From Lederbergia wuyishanensis (GTDB taxonomy: Bacteria > Bacillota > Bacilli > Bacillales > Bacillaceae_C), in assembly GCF_022900255.1 (NCBI RefSeq), contig NZ_JALIRM010000001.1:372001-436000 (forward strand): a stretch of 64,000 nt of DNA, given 5' to 3'. Below the pieces are notes generated by a model. The model was not told the DNA's origin. It made no database searches and saw only the letters and a list, made by a program, of their open reading frames with translations. A program made the position numbers and the translations under genes. This document shows, one piece after another, positions 17,981 to 28,200 of this stretch. The stretch's first letter is position 1, and every line of letters starts with the position of its first letter.

Positions 17981-20021
17981 CTCTCTAGGATTGCCTACTA
18001 CTATTTTGAAAGGTGTAGGTGAAGAAACTGCTGAAAATCTTATGTCAATGGGCATTAACAATATTGGAGATTTATTGCAATATCTTCCATTTCGGTACGA
18101 AGACGTCAGACTCCGTGATTTAGCGGAAGTTAATCACGATGAAAAAATCACTGTTGAAGGTAAGGTTCACAGTGAGCCATCTGTCATGTATTATGGCAAG
18201 AAGAAAAATAGAATTACGATTCATCTTTTGGTTGACCGTTATTTAATCAAAGTTACCTTTTTTAATAGAGCCTATTTAAAAGGGCAATTATCACCGCAAG
18301 ATGTGGTAACTGTTACGGGAAAATGGGACAAGCATCGGCAAACGATAACGGGCCAAGATATTAAAATTGGCTCCCAATCACAAACAGCGGATTACGAACC
18401 GGTGTACCCTGTAAAATCTCCTATAACTGTAAAATCCCTTCGAAGATTTATTGTTCAAGCATTTAATGAATATGGTGATGAAGTAGAGGAAACATTACCT
18501 TCTCAAATATTAAAGGAATATAAATTACCTGCAAAAAAAGAAGCTCTAAGAATTATGCATTTCCCTCATTCACCGGATGAGGTGAAACAAGCTAGACGCA
18601 GGTTTGTTTATGAAGAATTTTTATACTTTCAATTAAAAATGCAAGCCTTTCGCAAACTGGAAAGAGAGCAATCTAAAGGAGAAGCACACCATTATAATTT
18701 GGAAAAAGTTAAGTCTTTTATTGCCTCTCTTCCATTCCAACTGACAAAAGCCCAAAAAAAAGTTGTAAATGAAATATGTTCGGATTTGAAATCACCTATC
18801 AGAATGAATCGACTACTTCAGGGAGATGTTGGCTCTGGAAAGACAGCAGTTGCAATGATTTCCCTATATGCTTGTGTAACTGCAGGCTATCAAGGTGCGC
18901 TTATGGTACCAACAGAAATCCTTGCTGAACAACATTTTCAATCTCTCAAAGAATCATTAGCTCAAACAAAGGTAAACATCGAATTACTAACAAGCTCTGT
19001 AAAGGGAAAAAAACGTCAGGACATTTTAAAAAGCCTTGAACAAGGTGAGATTCATATATTAATAGGAACTCATGCATTAATCCAAGAGGATGTAAACTTC
19101 CAAAAATTAGGACTTGTTATTACGGATGAACAACATCGCTTTGGAGTTGAACAAAGAAGGATTCTCCGAGAAAAAGGAGAGAGGCCAGATGTTCTATTTA
19201 TGACGGCTACACCAATTCCAAGGACATTAGCGATTACAGTGTTCGGAGAAATGGATGTATCCATCATCGATGAAATGCCTTCAGGAAGAAAAACTATCGA
19301 AACACATTGGGCAAAACATAACATGCTAGATAGAATCTTAGATTTTGTCGAAAAAGAATTAAGTAAAGGAAGACAAGCTTATATTATTTGCCCACTAATC
19401 GAGGAATCAGATAAACTTGATGTTCAAAATGCAATTGATGTATACGACATGTTATCTAATTATTTTTATGGTAAGTTTAAAATAGGTCTTATGCATGGCA
19501 GGCTCCCTGCATCCGAAAAAGAAGAAGTGATGCGTGACTTTAGTGATAATAAAATACAACTTCTAGTTTCCACAACGGTGGTAGAGGTCGGTGTTAACGT
19601 TCCGAATGCTACGGTTATGGTAGTGTATGATGCGGAGAGATTTGGTCTATCGCAACTCCATCAGCTAAGAGGTCGGGTTGGTCGTGGAAGTGAACAATCG
19701 TATTGTATTTTATTAGCCGATCCAAAAACGGATGTCGGAAAAGAACGGATGAGAATTATGACTGAGACAAACGATGGATTTGTTCTCAGTGAAAGAGACT
19801 TGGAACTTAGGGGACCTGGTGACTTTTTTGGAAAAAAACAAAGTGGACTTCCTGAATTTAAAGTCGCTGATATGGTCCACGATTATCGGGCACTTGAAAC
19901 CGCTAGAAACGATGCGATGAAATTAATCGAAAAAAAAGAATTTTGGTCTGAAAAAGATTATGAGCATATGCGTAAATATCTACAAGATTCAGGAGCGTTA
20001 TCTGGTGAAAAATTGGATTGA
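17973..20021 (+). CDS. recG: ATP-dependent DNA helicase RecG
   Basis: Branch-migration helicase that regresses stalled forks and processes Holliday junctions. The 682-residue protein has an N-terminal wedge/OB domain (LPFRYEDVR region), Walker A GDVGSGKTAVA, DEQH box (ITDEQHRFGVEQR), the TATPIPRTLA motif III, VVEVGVNVPNA and QLRGRVGRG motif VI, and the C-terminal TRG-like hook FVLSERDLELRGPGDFFG. Length equals B. subtilis RecG. The start overlaps sdaAA; a terminator lies just past the stop. Confidence 0.97.
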   Translation: MTNSLGLPTTILKGVGEETAENLMSMGINNIGDLLQYLPFRYEDVRLRDLAEVNHDEKITVEGKVHSEPSVMYYGKKKNRITIHLLVDRYLIKVTFFNRAYLKGQLSPQDVVTVTGKWDKHRQTITGQDIKIGSQSQTADYEPVYPVKSPITVKSLRRFIVQAFNEYGDEVEETLPSQILKEYKLPAKKEALRIMHFPHSPDEVKQARRRFVYEEFLYFQLKMQAFRKLEREQSKGEAHHYNLEKVKSFIASLPFQLTKAQKKVVNEICSDLKSPIRMNRLLQGDVGSGKTAVAMISLYACVTAGYQGALMVPTEILAEQHFQSLKESLAQTKVNIELLTSSVKGKKRQDILKSLEQGEIHILIGTHALIQEDVNFQKLGLVITDEQHRFGVEQRRILREKGERPDVLFMTATPIPRTLAITVFGEMDVSIIDEMPSGRKTIETHWAKHNMLDRILDFVEKELSKGRQAYIICPLIEESDKLDVQNAIDVYDMLSNYFYGKFKIGLMHGRLPASEKEEVMRDFSDNKIQLLVSTTVVEVGVNVPNATVMVVYDAERFGLSQLHQLRGRVGRGSEQSYCILLADPKTDVGKERMRIMTETNDGFVLSERDLELRGPGDFFGKKQSGLPEFKVADMVHDYRALETARNDAMKLIEKKEFWSEKDYEHMRKYLQDSGALSGEKLD

Positions 20022-20030
20022 AATACTAGT

Positions 20031-20070
20031 AAGGAGTGGCGTTATTGTTGCGCTTAACTCCTTATTTTTA
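20031..20070 (+). terminator. Terminator after recG
   Basis: AAGGAGT (20031-20037) pairs with ACTCCTT, followed by ATTTTTA. The right half overlaps the proposed -35 box of the fapR promoter. Confidence 0.65.
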
Positions 20071-20076
20071 TATACT
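20048..20076 (+). promoter_or_regulatory. Probable sigma-A promoter of fapR
   Basis: TTGCGC (20048-20053), a 17-base spacer and TATACT (20071-20076), immediately upstream of the FapR operator. Confidence 0.55.
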
Positions 20077-20080
20077 ACTG

Positions 20081-20098
20081 TTAATACCTAGTCTTAAT
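20081..20098 (+). promoter_or_regulatory. FapR operator
   Basis: TTAATACCTAGTCTTAAT differs by one base from the FapR consensus as I recall it (TTAGTACCTAGTCTTAAT). It lies 4 bases past the -10 box, over the expected transcription start, so FapR should repress its own operon until malonyl-CoA releases it. Confidence 0.88.
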
Positions 20099-20111
20099 AT
20101 CGTGAATGGTG

Positions 20112-20702
20112 ATGAAAAATATGAGACCTTCAAAAAAAGATCGCCAAAGAATGTTGAGCCAAACAATTAATGAAAATCCTTTTATTACAGACGATGAATT
20201 AGCAGAAAAATTTTCAGTCAGCGTTCAAACAATTCGGCTGGACCGAATGGAATTGGTGATACCTGAGTTAAGAGAAAGAATTAAAAATGTAGCAGAAAAG
20301 CATGTTGCGGATGAGGTTAAGGCGTTGCCTATAGATGAAGTTATTGGTGAAATAATCGATATTCAGCTTGACCAAACCGCGATATCCATCTTTGATGTGC
20401 AGCAAGAACATGTCTTTAAAAGAAATTCAATTGCTAGGGGACATCATTTATTTGCCCAAGCTAATTCTTTAGCCGTAGCAGTTATTGATGATGAACTTGC
20501 CCTTACGGTAAAAGTAAATATTCATTTTACTAGACCTGTAAAATCAGGTGAAAGAGTAGTGGCGAAAGCAAAGGTACGTATGCAAGGATGGCCATCTGAT
20601 AGGACAATAGTGGACGTTATGAGTTATGTAGGAAAAGAGTTAGTATTTAAAGGGGAATTTGAAATGTTTCGATCAAGTCTTAAAGAAGGTGGGCCAAAAT
20701 GA
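20112..20702 (+). CDS. fapR: Transcriptional repressor of lipid synthesis FapR
   Basis: Global repressor of fatty acid and phospholipid genes; malonyl-CoA is the inducer. About 196 residues: an N-terminal helix-turn-helix ([21 protein letters not shown]) and a hot-dog ligand domain ([34 protein letters not shown]). The ATG at 20112 ([12 protein letters not shown]) is preferred; an upstream in-frame GTG or a later ATG at 20121 are possible. An operator lies just upstream, giving autoregulation. It overlaps plsX by 4 bases and heads the plsX-fabD-fabG set. Confidence 0.95.
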   Translation: MKNMRPSKKDRQRMLSQTINENPFITDDELAEKFSVSVQTIRLDRMELVIPELRERIKNVAEKHVADEVKALPIDEVIGEIIDIQLDQTAISIFDVQQEHVFKRNSIARGHHLFAQANSLAVAVIDDELALTVKVNIHFTRPVKSGERVVAKAKVRMQGWPSDRTIVDVMSYVGKELVFKGEFEMFRSSLKEGGPK

Positions 20703-21688
20703 AAATAGCAATAGACGCTATGGGAGGCGACCATGCCCCTGAGGAAATCATTCAGGGTGTCAATAGGGCTTCCCAAGATTTTTCTGATACCGAATTCTTG
20801 TTATACGGTGATGAAGCTCAAATAAAAAAATATTTAACCGCTCAAAGAAATGTTCAAATCATCCATACTACAGAAAAAATTGAAGCTACCGATGAACCAG
20901 TAAAAGCAATTCGTAGAAAAAAGGATGCTTCAATGGTTATGATGGCACAAGCTGTTAAAAATGGTGAAGCTGATGCCTGTATATCAGCTGGTAATACAGG
21001 TGCGCTAATGGCAGCGGGATTATTTGTAGTGGGCAGGATTAAAGGGATCGACCGCCCAGCTTTAGCTCCTACATTACCTACCTTAGATGGAAAAGGCTTT
21101 GTTATGCTTGACTTAGGCGCTAATGCAGATGCAAAACCTGAACATTTACTACAATATGCGATTATGGGAAACATATATGCCGAAAAAGTAAGAGGTATTA
21201 ATGCGCCAAGAGTTGCCTTATTGAACATTGGATCAGAAGAAAACAAAGGAAATGATCTTACTAAAAAAGCTTTTGAACTTTTAAAATCCGCCAATTTGAA
21301 TTTTATAGGAAATATTGAATCCCGCGACTTATTAGAAGGACATGCAGATGTTGTTGTAACAGATGGTTTTACAGGGAATGTTGTTTTGAAGTCAATTGAA
21401 GGTACGGCATCGTCTGTTTTTTCCATGCTTAAAAATGTGATGACTGGAAGCTTAAAAAATAAAATTGCAGCTAGCCTTCTAATGTCGGATCTAAAAGGCT
21501 TAAAAAAAATGATGGATTATACAGAATATGGCGGAGCATGTTTATTTGGCTTGGAGGCCCCTGTCATTAAAGCACATGGTTCGTCTAATGCTAATGCAAT
21601 CTACCATGCAATTCGTCAAACCCGTGAAATGGTAAGACATAAAATATCCGCAACAATTAAGGAAGCTGTAGACGAAGGGAGATCATAA
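20699..21688 (+). CDS. plsX: Phosphate acyltransferase PlsX
   Basis: Makes acyl-phosphate from acyl-ACP, the first step of phospholipid synthesis through PlsY. The 329-residue protein begins [19 protein letters not shown] and contains [26 protein letters not shown], and [14 protein letters not shown], all family signatures. Length is close to B. subtilis PlsX (333 aa). The ATG overlaps the fapR stop and fabD follows two bases after its stop. Confidence 0.97.
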   Translation: MKIAIDAMGGDHAPEEIIQGVNRASQDFSDTEFLLYGDEAQIKKYLTAQRNVQIIHTTEKIEATDEPVKAIRRKKDASMVMMAQAVKNGEADACISAGNTGALMAAGLFVVGRIKGIDRPALAPTLPTLDGKGFVMLDLGANADAKPEHLLQYAIMGNIYAEKVRGINAPRVALLNIGSEENKGNDLTKKAFELLKSANLNFIGNIESRDLLEGHADVVVTDGFTGNVVLKSIEGTASSVFSMLKNVMTGSLKNKIAASLLMSDLKGLKKMMDYTEYGGACLFGLEAPVIKAHGSSNANAIYHAIRQTREMVRHKISATIKEAVDEGRS

Positions 21689-21690
21689 CT

Positions 21691-22638
21691 ATGGGGAAAA
21701 TAGCATTTGTTTTTCCAGGGCAAGGCTCGCAGTCTGTAGGAATGGGGCAAGTTGCTTTTAATGAAAATGAAAAATCAAAAGAAATATTTAAGATAGCTGA
21801 TAATCGATTAGGAAGAGAACTTTCTTCGATTATTTTTAATGGACCACAAGATTTACTTACAAAGACTGTGAATGCACAGCCCGCTCTATTAACTACAAGT
21901 ATTGCATTATTGGAATACTTAAAAGAAGAAGGGATTACTCCTGACTATACAGCTGGCCATAGTCTTGGGGAATACTCCGCTTTGGTTGCAAGTGGTGCAA
22001 TTGATTTTTCAGATGCCGTTTATGCGGTTTCAAAGCGGGGAGAATTTATGGAAGAAGCTGTTCCAAACGGTGAAGGGACGATGGCGGCAGTACTAGGATT
22101 AGATCAAGGCAGTCTTAAGGAAATTACTGACGCTGTAACAATAGACGGAAATTCAGTTCAATTAGCAAATTTGAATTGTCCTGGTCAAATTATCATTTCT
22201 GGAACAGTGGCTGGAGTAGAAAAAGCTGGTGAACAGGCGAAAGAAAAAGGGGCAAAAAGGGTTTTACCTTTAAATGTTAGTGGACCATTCCATTCAGAAC
22301 TGATGAAGCCTGCTGCAGAGAAATTCACTTCAATTTTAAACGAAATAAATATAAAAGACGCTGATATTCCTGTGATTACAAATGTAACGGCTAGCCCAAT
22401 CAATAAAAACCAAGATATTAAGGAAAAATTAATCGAGCAACTATATTCCCCAGTATTATGGGAGGATTCAGTACAGAAAATGATCGAACTTGGAGTAGAT
22501 ACATTTATTGAAATTGGACCGGGGAAAGTATTATCTGGACTGATTAAAAAAATCAATAAAAATGTACAAATTTATTCAGTTCAAGATCCTGAAAGCTGTG
22601 TTGCTACATTAATTGCTTTAAGAGGTGAAGGGGAATGA
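21691..22638 (+). CDS. fabD: Malonyl-CoA:ACP transacylase
   Basis: Loads malonyl groups onto ACP for fatty acid elongation. The 315-residue protein has the start [14 protein letters not shown], the nucleophile elbow [14 protein letters not shown], the active-site His in [11 protein letters not shown], and the C-terminal [13 protein letters not shown]. It overlaps fabG by 4 bases. Its expression should follow FapR control of the operon. Confidence 0.97.
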   Translation: MGKIAFVFPGQGSQSVGMGQVAFNENEKSKEIFKIADNRLGRELSSIIFNGPQDLLTKTVNAQPALLTTSIALLEYLKEEGITPDYTAGHSLGEYSALVASGAIDFSDAVYAVSKRGEFMEEAVPNGEGTMAAVLGLDQGSLKEITDAVTIDGNSVQLANLNCPGQIIISGTVAGVEKAGEQAKEKGAKRVLPLNVSGPFHSELMKPAAEKFTSILNEINIKDADIPVITNVTASPINKNQDIKEKLIEQLYSPVLWEDSVQKMIELGVDTFIEIGPGKVLSGLIKKINKNVQIYSVQDPESCVATLIALRGEGE

Positions 22639-23378
22639 GATTAGAGGGTAAAACAGCTATTGTAACTGGTGCATCAAGAGGAATTGGTAAGGCAATAGCA
22701 ATAGCGTTCGCAAAAGAGGGTGCGGATGTCGTCGTTAATTACGCTGGCAGTGAAGAAAAAGCGAAGGAAACCGTTAATGAAATTATTGAACTGGGTAGAA
22801 GAGCTTTCGCCTATCAATGTAATATTTCAAACGGTGAATCAGTCCAAGAAATGGTTAAAGAAACGATTCAACAATTTGGAAAGTTAGACATCCTGGTTAA
22901 CAATGCCGGCATCACCCGTGATAACTTGCTTATGAGAATGAAGGAAGAAGAATGGGATGATGTTATTAATACAAACTTAAAAGGTGTTTTCCTTTGTACG
23001 AAAGCTGTAACAAGACAAATGATGAAGCAGAGATCTGGAAGGATTATTAACGTTTCATCGATTGTTGGTGTAAGCGGCAACCCTGGACAAGCTAATTATG
23101 TGGCAGCGAAAGCTGGTGTGATTGGTTTGACGAAAACAAGTGCAATGGAATTAGCTCCTAGAAGTATAACTGTTAACGCCATTGCACCAGGATTTATTAC
23201 GACGGATATGACAGATCAACTTCCGGAAGATGTTAAGGACACTATGCTTAAACAAATTCCTCTTGGACGTTTTGGTGAATCTGATGATATTGCTAACCTT
23301 GCCATCTATCTTGCATCCGATGAATCAAAGTATATGACAGGGCAAACGCTTCACGTTAACGGCGGAATGTATATGTGA
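22635..23378 (+). CDS. fabG: 3-oxoacyl-ACP reductase FabG
   Basis: NADPH-dependent short-chain dehydrogenase that reduces beta-ketoacyl-ACP. The 247-residue protein shows the nucleotide motif [18 protein letters not shown], the catalytic Ser in INVSSIVG and the YVAAKAG (YxxxK) pair. The C-terminus [12 protein letters not shown] is typical. The ATG overlaps the fabD stop. About 230 bases separate it from acpP, which has its own promoter-like sequence. Confidence 0.97.
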   Translation: MRLEGKTAIVTGASRGIGKAIAIAFAKEGADVVVNYAGSEEKAKETVNEIIELGRRAFAYQCNISNGESVQEMVKETIQQFGKLDILVNNAGITRDNLLMRMKEEEWDDVINTNLKGVFLCTKAVTRQMMKQRSGRIINVSSIVGVSGNPGQANYVAAKAGVIGLTKTSAMELAPRSITVNAIAPGFITTDMTDQLPEDVKDTMLKQIPLGRFGESDDIANLAIYLASDESKYMTGQTLHVNGGMYM

Positions 23379-23560
23379 GGTTTGTGTGTAATAGCTTTTA
23401 CATTTAATAATATAGCTGTTCTTATGAGGATAGAAACTCTTTTCTAAAGTAATGATTGATGTTTGAGGTTCAATCCATTTTCGGTTACTGCTTAAATAAT
23501 GAAAAATAAACATTATATAAAAAGATGATTTACTTTGTAGAAAATTTCTTTAAGGCTTGT

Positions 23561-23588
23561 TTATCTTTAATGGGATATCCTATATAAT
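23561..23588 (+). promoter_or_regulatory. Candidate acpP promoter
   Basis: A good -10 box TATAAT (23583-23588) lies 22 bases before the acpP start. The -35 is weaker: TTATCT at 16-base spacing, or TTGTTT at 18-20. Confidence 0.45.
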
Positions 23589-23610
23589 GTTTTGAGGGGA
23601 GGTGAATCAA

Positions 23611-23844
23611 ATGGCAGATACTCTTGAACGCGTAACTAAGATTATTGTTGACCGTTTAGGCGTCGAAGAATCTAAAGTAACCCTTGAAGCTTCTTTTAAA
23701 GATGATTTAGGAGCGGATTCCCTAGATGTTGTAGAACTTGTCATGGAATTGGAAGATGAATTTGATATGGAAATTTCCGATGATGATGCAGAAAAAATTG
23801 CAACAGTAGGCGACGTTGTCAATTACATAGAAGGTAGCAAATAG
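23611..23844 (+). CDS. acpP: Acyl carrier protein
   Basis: 77-residue acidic carrier whose phosphopantetheine arm holds growing acyl chains. The attachment motif [20 protein letters not shown] contains the modified serine at residue 37. ATG 23611 was chosen over an in-frame GTG at 23602 because GAGGGGAGGTG provides an ideal Shine-Dalgarno and the protein MADTLERV matches relatives. It stands between fabG and rnc and ends in a strong terminator. Confidence 0.97.
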   Translation: MADTLERVTKIIVDRLGVEESKVTLEASFKDDLGADSLDVVELVMELEDEFDMEISDDDAEKIATVGDVVNYIEGSK

Positions 23845-23860
23845 TCGCTTGAGTAAGATA

Positions 23861-23889
23861 ATGTCCCGTTGAAGTCGACGGGACATTTC
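23861..23889 (+). terminator. Terminator after acpP
   Basis: ATGTCCCGT pairs perfectly with ACGGGACAT around an 8-base loop, then TTTCT. It separates the lipid operon from rnc. Confidence 0.75.
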
Positions 23890-24134
23890 TACTTTACATA
23901 AGGCTTTTTTCTTAAATTTTGTTGTTTTCCAATTATTATTGAATTAATTAATGGTTAGATAAATGTCCACCAGAACATGCTAGTTATGTGGGACTATCTC
24001 ATTGAAATAACAATCTTTGCGAAAAAAGCTTTCGATATAGGTCTTTATATTAACTTTCTTATAATTGATTTGGACGGAAGCAAACATTTAAATTGAAAAT
24101 AACGTAAACAAATGAATAGCAAGGTGGATTCTTG

Positions 24135-24884
24135 ATGCGAAAATCATATCGTGAAAAAAATACAATGAATAAAATCATTCGTAGCTTTAAGGAATTTCAA
24201 GCAAAACTTGATCTTCAGTTCAATGATGAAAAGTTATTAATACAAGCATTTACACATTCATCTTATGTGAATGAGCATCGAAAAAAACCGTATGAAGATA
24301 ATGAGAGACTAGAATTTTTAGGTGATGCAGTTTTAGAACTATCAGTTTCTAATTTTTTATTTAAGAAATACCCCATGATGAGTGAAGGAGAATTAACGAA
24401 GCTGAGGGCTGCAATTGTTTGTGAACCAGCACTTGTGGGCTTCGCAAATGAGCTCAAGTTTGGTGAATTCGTGTTACTTGGAAAAGGCGAAGAAATGACA
24501 GGTGGCCGTTCGCGTCCGGCATTGCTTGCCGATGCATTTGAAGCTTTCATTGGTGCATTGTTTTTAGACCAGGGATTAGAAACCGTTATTTCATTTTTAG
24601 AGAAGGTTATTTTCCCAAAGGTTGATTTAGGTGCTTTTTCTCATGTGATGGATTTTAAGAGTCAATTACAAGAATATGTGCAAAGAGATGGTTCTGGTGT
24701 GCTTGAGTATACGATTCTTCAAGAGGAAGGGCCAGCACATAATCGCGTATTTGTATCACAAGTCTCCCTAAACAAAGAAGTGCTAGGAGAAGGCTCCGGT
24801 CGCTCTAAAAAAGAAGCTGAACAGCATGCAGCACAAATGGCTTTAGGAAAACTCGAAGAATATGGATCCAGTGATGTTTTTTAA
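24135..24884 (+). CDS. rnc: Ribonuclease III
   Basis: Double-strand-specific endoribonuclease for rRNA, scRNA (SRP RNA) and antisense RNA processing. About 249 residues: the catalytic domain has the signature [17 protein letters not shown] and the second acidic patch [16 protein letters not shown]; the C-terminal double-stranded RNA-binding domain is [11 protein letters not shown] to [15 protein letters not shown] 24135 follows AAGGTGG by 7 bases; the TTG one codon before is less likely. It precedes smc-ftsY as in B. subtilis. Confidence 0.96.
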   Translation: MRKSYREKNTMNKIIRSFKEFQAKLDLQFNDEKLLIQAFTHSSYVNEHRKKPYEDNERLEFLGDAVLELSVSNFLFKKYPMMSEGELTKLRAAIVCEPALVGFANELKFGEFVLLGKGEEMTGGRSRPALLADAFEAFIGALFLDQGLETVISFLEKVIFPKVDLGAFSHVMDFKSQLQEYVQRDGSGVLEYTILQEEGPAHNRVFVSQVSLNKEVLGEGSGRSKKEAEQHAAQMALGKLEEYGSSDVF

Positions 24885-25084
24885 TGGAATATAAGTAAAA
24901 GCTATATATCATTTGATTTTACAAAATAGTTTTAATGTCTTGTCCCAGTAGTTGTCGATTGGCAATCTTCCTTTCCTCTCCCTTAGTTTTTTTCTTTTCC
25001 ATATTTTTTCTCTATTATTTCAAGGATTAGGAAGGAAGGGGCATTTTGCCATGGAATCAATTGACAACAAAGTCCGGAGGGTTT

Positions 25085-25117
25085 CTTGGTTATGAGCAAG
25101 ACGCTTGGTCTTTTCTA
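25085..25117 (+). repeat. Eroded interspersed repeat, copy 2 (3' end)
   Basis: TATGAGCAAGACGCTTGGTC followed by TTTTCT matches the 3' ends of copies at 16166 and 25241. The left end may reach back to about 24936 but is too eroded to place. Confidence 0.4.
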
Positions 25118-25152
25118 ATATGTATATTACATATAAGTTTTGAATTATGGGT

Positions 25153-25267
25153 GTTGCTGTCCAGCGCTTCTGGCGCCATCGAGTCGAGATCAAAAAGCCG
25201 CCAAAAATTGACTTAATGTGTCTCAGTACTTTATTTATTACGATGGGCGATCGCTTGGCGCTTTTCT
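25153..25267 (+). repeat. Eroded interspersed repeat, copy 3, in the smc leader
   Basis: Left end GTTGCTGTCCAGCGCTTCTG and right end CGATCGCTTGGCGCTTTTC share the layout of copies at 32407 and 34948. AGCGC near the left end can pair with GCGCT near the right end. It ends six bases before the smc Shine-Dalgarno. Confidence 0.5.
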
Positions 25268-25286
25268 TTAATAGGGAGTGATTTGT

Positions 25287-28200
25287 GTGTACCTTAAACA
25301 ATTAGACATAATTGGATTTAAATCATTTGCAGAAAAAATTACGATAGAATTTGTTCCGGGAGTTACGGCGGTAGTGGGACCAAATGGGAGCGGAAAAAGT
25401 AATATTACAGATGCCATTCGTTGGGTACTTGGGGAGCAATCTGCAAAATCATTGCGCGGCGGAAAAATGGAAGACATTATTTTTGCCGGAAGCGATTCCA
25501 GGAAACCACTTAATTTTGCTGAAGTGGCTTTAACTTTAAACAATGAAGATGAGGCTTTGCCGATAGATTATAACGAGGTCTGTGTAGCACGAAGAGTATT
25601 TAGATCTGGTGAAAGCGAGTATCTACTAAATGGGCAAGGTTGTAGATTGAAAGATATTATCGATTTATTTATGGATTCAGGACTTGGTAAAGAAGCTTTC
25701 TCTATCATTAGCCAAGGGAAGGTCGAGGAAATCTTAAATAGTAAACCTGAAGAGAGAAGGACTATTTTTGAAGAAGCGGCTGGTGTTTTAAAATATAAAA
25801 CAAGAAAGAAAAAAGCAGAAGGAAAGTTGCAAGAAACTAGCGATAACTTAAATCGTGTCAATGATATCCTTCATGAGCTTGAGAGTCAAATTGAGCCTTT
25901 AAAAATACAAGCTTCGATTGCAAAAGATTATCTTGAGAAGAAAAAAGAGCTTGAAAATCATGAAGTTGCATTAACTGTCCATGAAATTGGAGTATTGCAC
26001 GAAAATTGGGAAACTTCTAAGCAGGAACTACATAAATTATCATTTCAAGAGAAAGAATGTTCCACTAAAATTCAAGCAAATGAATCGAAAACGGAGAAAG
26101 AAAGAAACAAGCTTGCATTATACGATGAGACAATTGCAAACTTACAATCTGAATTGCTGACTGCAACCAAAGATTTAGAGAAATTAGAAGGACGGAGAGA
26201 AGTTTTAAAAGAAAGAAAAAGAAATGCAACCCAAAACACCGAGCAACTCAAAAAAAACATTGATGATGCTACCTTGAAAGTGTCACAAATTACTGAAAAA
26301 CGTAATGCAACTAAAAAGGAAGTAAGTCTAAAAGAAACTGAAGTTCAGACATTACAAAAAGAACTAGAAGTGAAAAGAAAACAGTTAAGTCAATTAGACG
26401 ATACTATTGAAGATACTATTGAATCATTAAAAAGTGATTATATAGAAGTCTTAAATGAGCAAGCTTCTGCTAAAAATGAAATGCAATATTTGGACCAACA
26501 ACTGAATCAACAAATGGCTCGAAGTAATCGTTTAGATGGAGAAAACGAAAAGTTTATTGAAGAAAGAAGCAATATTGCTGAACAACTAGAAAAAAAGATG
26601 GAAGAAATGCATTTACTTGAAAAAGAAATTGCAGAACAACTAATTCAATATAATGAAACGAAGAAAAACATTGAATCTTTATCACAACATCTAGAAAAAC
26701 AAACATCCATGCTTAATCAAGCTAATCAGTTTATTCAAAAGGCTCAATCTCGCAAGGAAGCACTTGAAGAAATGGAAGATGATTATACCGGGTTTTTTCA
26801 AGGTGTCAAAGAAGTGTTAAAAGCTAAGGATAATATTCTTCAAGGCATTGAAGGAGCAATCCTTGAACTAATTCAAGTTCCAAAAGAATATGCTAAAGCA
26901 GTCGAAATTGCACTCGGTGGCTCGATGCAGAACATCGTCGTTAAAACTGAAAAAGATGCTAGAGAAGCTATTCAATTTTTAAAAAGGAAGCAATATGGAA
27001 GGGCAACTTTTTTACCGTTAAATACCATTAGAGAAAAGGGTATTTCGTCAAACCAAGAAATAATGGTCTCTTCACACCCGTCATTTATAGGAATTGCCTC
27101 CAAATTAGTAAAGTTTAAAGACGAGCATGCTGCCGCAGTCAATAGTCTTTTAGGAAATATTATTGTTGCTAGGGATTTAGCTGGTGCGAATCAAATAGCA
27201 AAAATTCTCCAACATCGATATAGAATAGTTAGCTTAGAGGGTGACGTTGTTAATCCAGGTGGGTCAATGACGGGCGGTGCCTCTAAACAATCAACAGGCT
27301 CTTTACTTGGGCGAAAAAGCGAATTGGAAGATTTAAAAGAAAAACTAGTGGAAATGAGAGAAAAAACGGCTATTCTTCAAGATTCTTGGGAGAAAGCGCG
27401 AAACAATTTAACAAATGAAGAAAAACTTCTAGAGTTAATTCGATCCAAAGGTGAACAACTGCGAATAAAACAAAATGATGTAGAATCAACTCTTGCTCAA
27501 ATTAAAATAAATAAAAAGAATGTAGATGATCGCCTTGCTGTATATGACCTTGAAACATCCGAACTAAAAGTTGAAAAAAATAAAATTAATGACAGGATAA
27601 AGGCGCTTTCTGGAATCATCTCAACTTGCGAGGGGAAAATCCACTCCTTAAACGAGCGAATTAAACGATTAACTGCTCAACGAAATAATGAAAGACAATC
27701 AAAGGATTCATTGGCAAAAGAGATTACGGAATTATCTTCATTGCTTGCAGTATCTAGAGAGCAATTATCATCCACACGTAATGCCTTCCATTCACTTAAC
27801 AATGAATTAACGGAGTTGGAAACACGTAAAAATTCTTTAGTGGAGGATCTTCAATGGCTTGAAAGTGAAATGACAGGACACTCATCCACCGAAGGAGATC
27901 TTGTTGAAGAAGCGATAAGGAAAAAAGCGGATAAAGAAGAAATTGAACAAAACTTATCCGCTCAAAGGGAAGAAAGACTACAATTACAAATTTCTATTGA
28001 ACAAAGGGAAGCTGAACTTAAAGAGTTTAACAGAATTTATAATGGAATTACTGTTATGCTTAAAAATGAAGAGGTAAAAAGTAACCGATTGGACGTTGAG
28101 CTTGATAATCTTTTAAATAAATTAAGAGAAGAATATTCATTATCGTATGAACGTGCTAAAGAAATATACACTTTAACCTTGCCTGTTGAAGAAACGAGAA

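Larger units (their letters stand above)
24885..25286 (+). other. 402-base gap before smc, repeat-rich
   Basis: No convincing gene. The gap holds the 3' part of one eroded interspersed repeat (25085-25117) and a fuller copy (25153-25267). Open frames here on the minus strand show no family features. Confidence 0.7.

Noticed and set aside
20854-21426. 190-codon open frame on the minus strand across plsX
   Set aside because: Lies wholly inside plsX on the opposite strand, is Ser/Pro-rich as expected of antisense to Bacillus codon usage, and shows no Shine-Dalgarno or family motif.
25020-25301. 93-codon minus-strand frame in the gap before smc
   Set aside because: Runs through eroded repeat sequence and into the smc start; no Shine-Dalgarno, no domain pattern.
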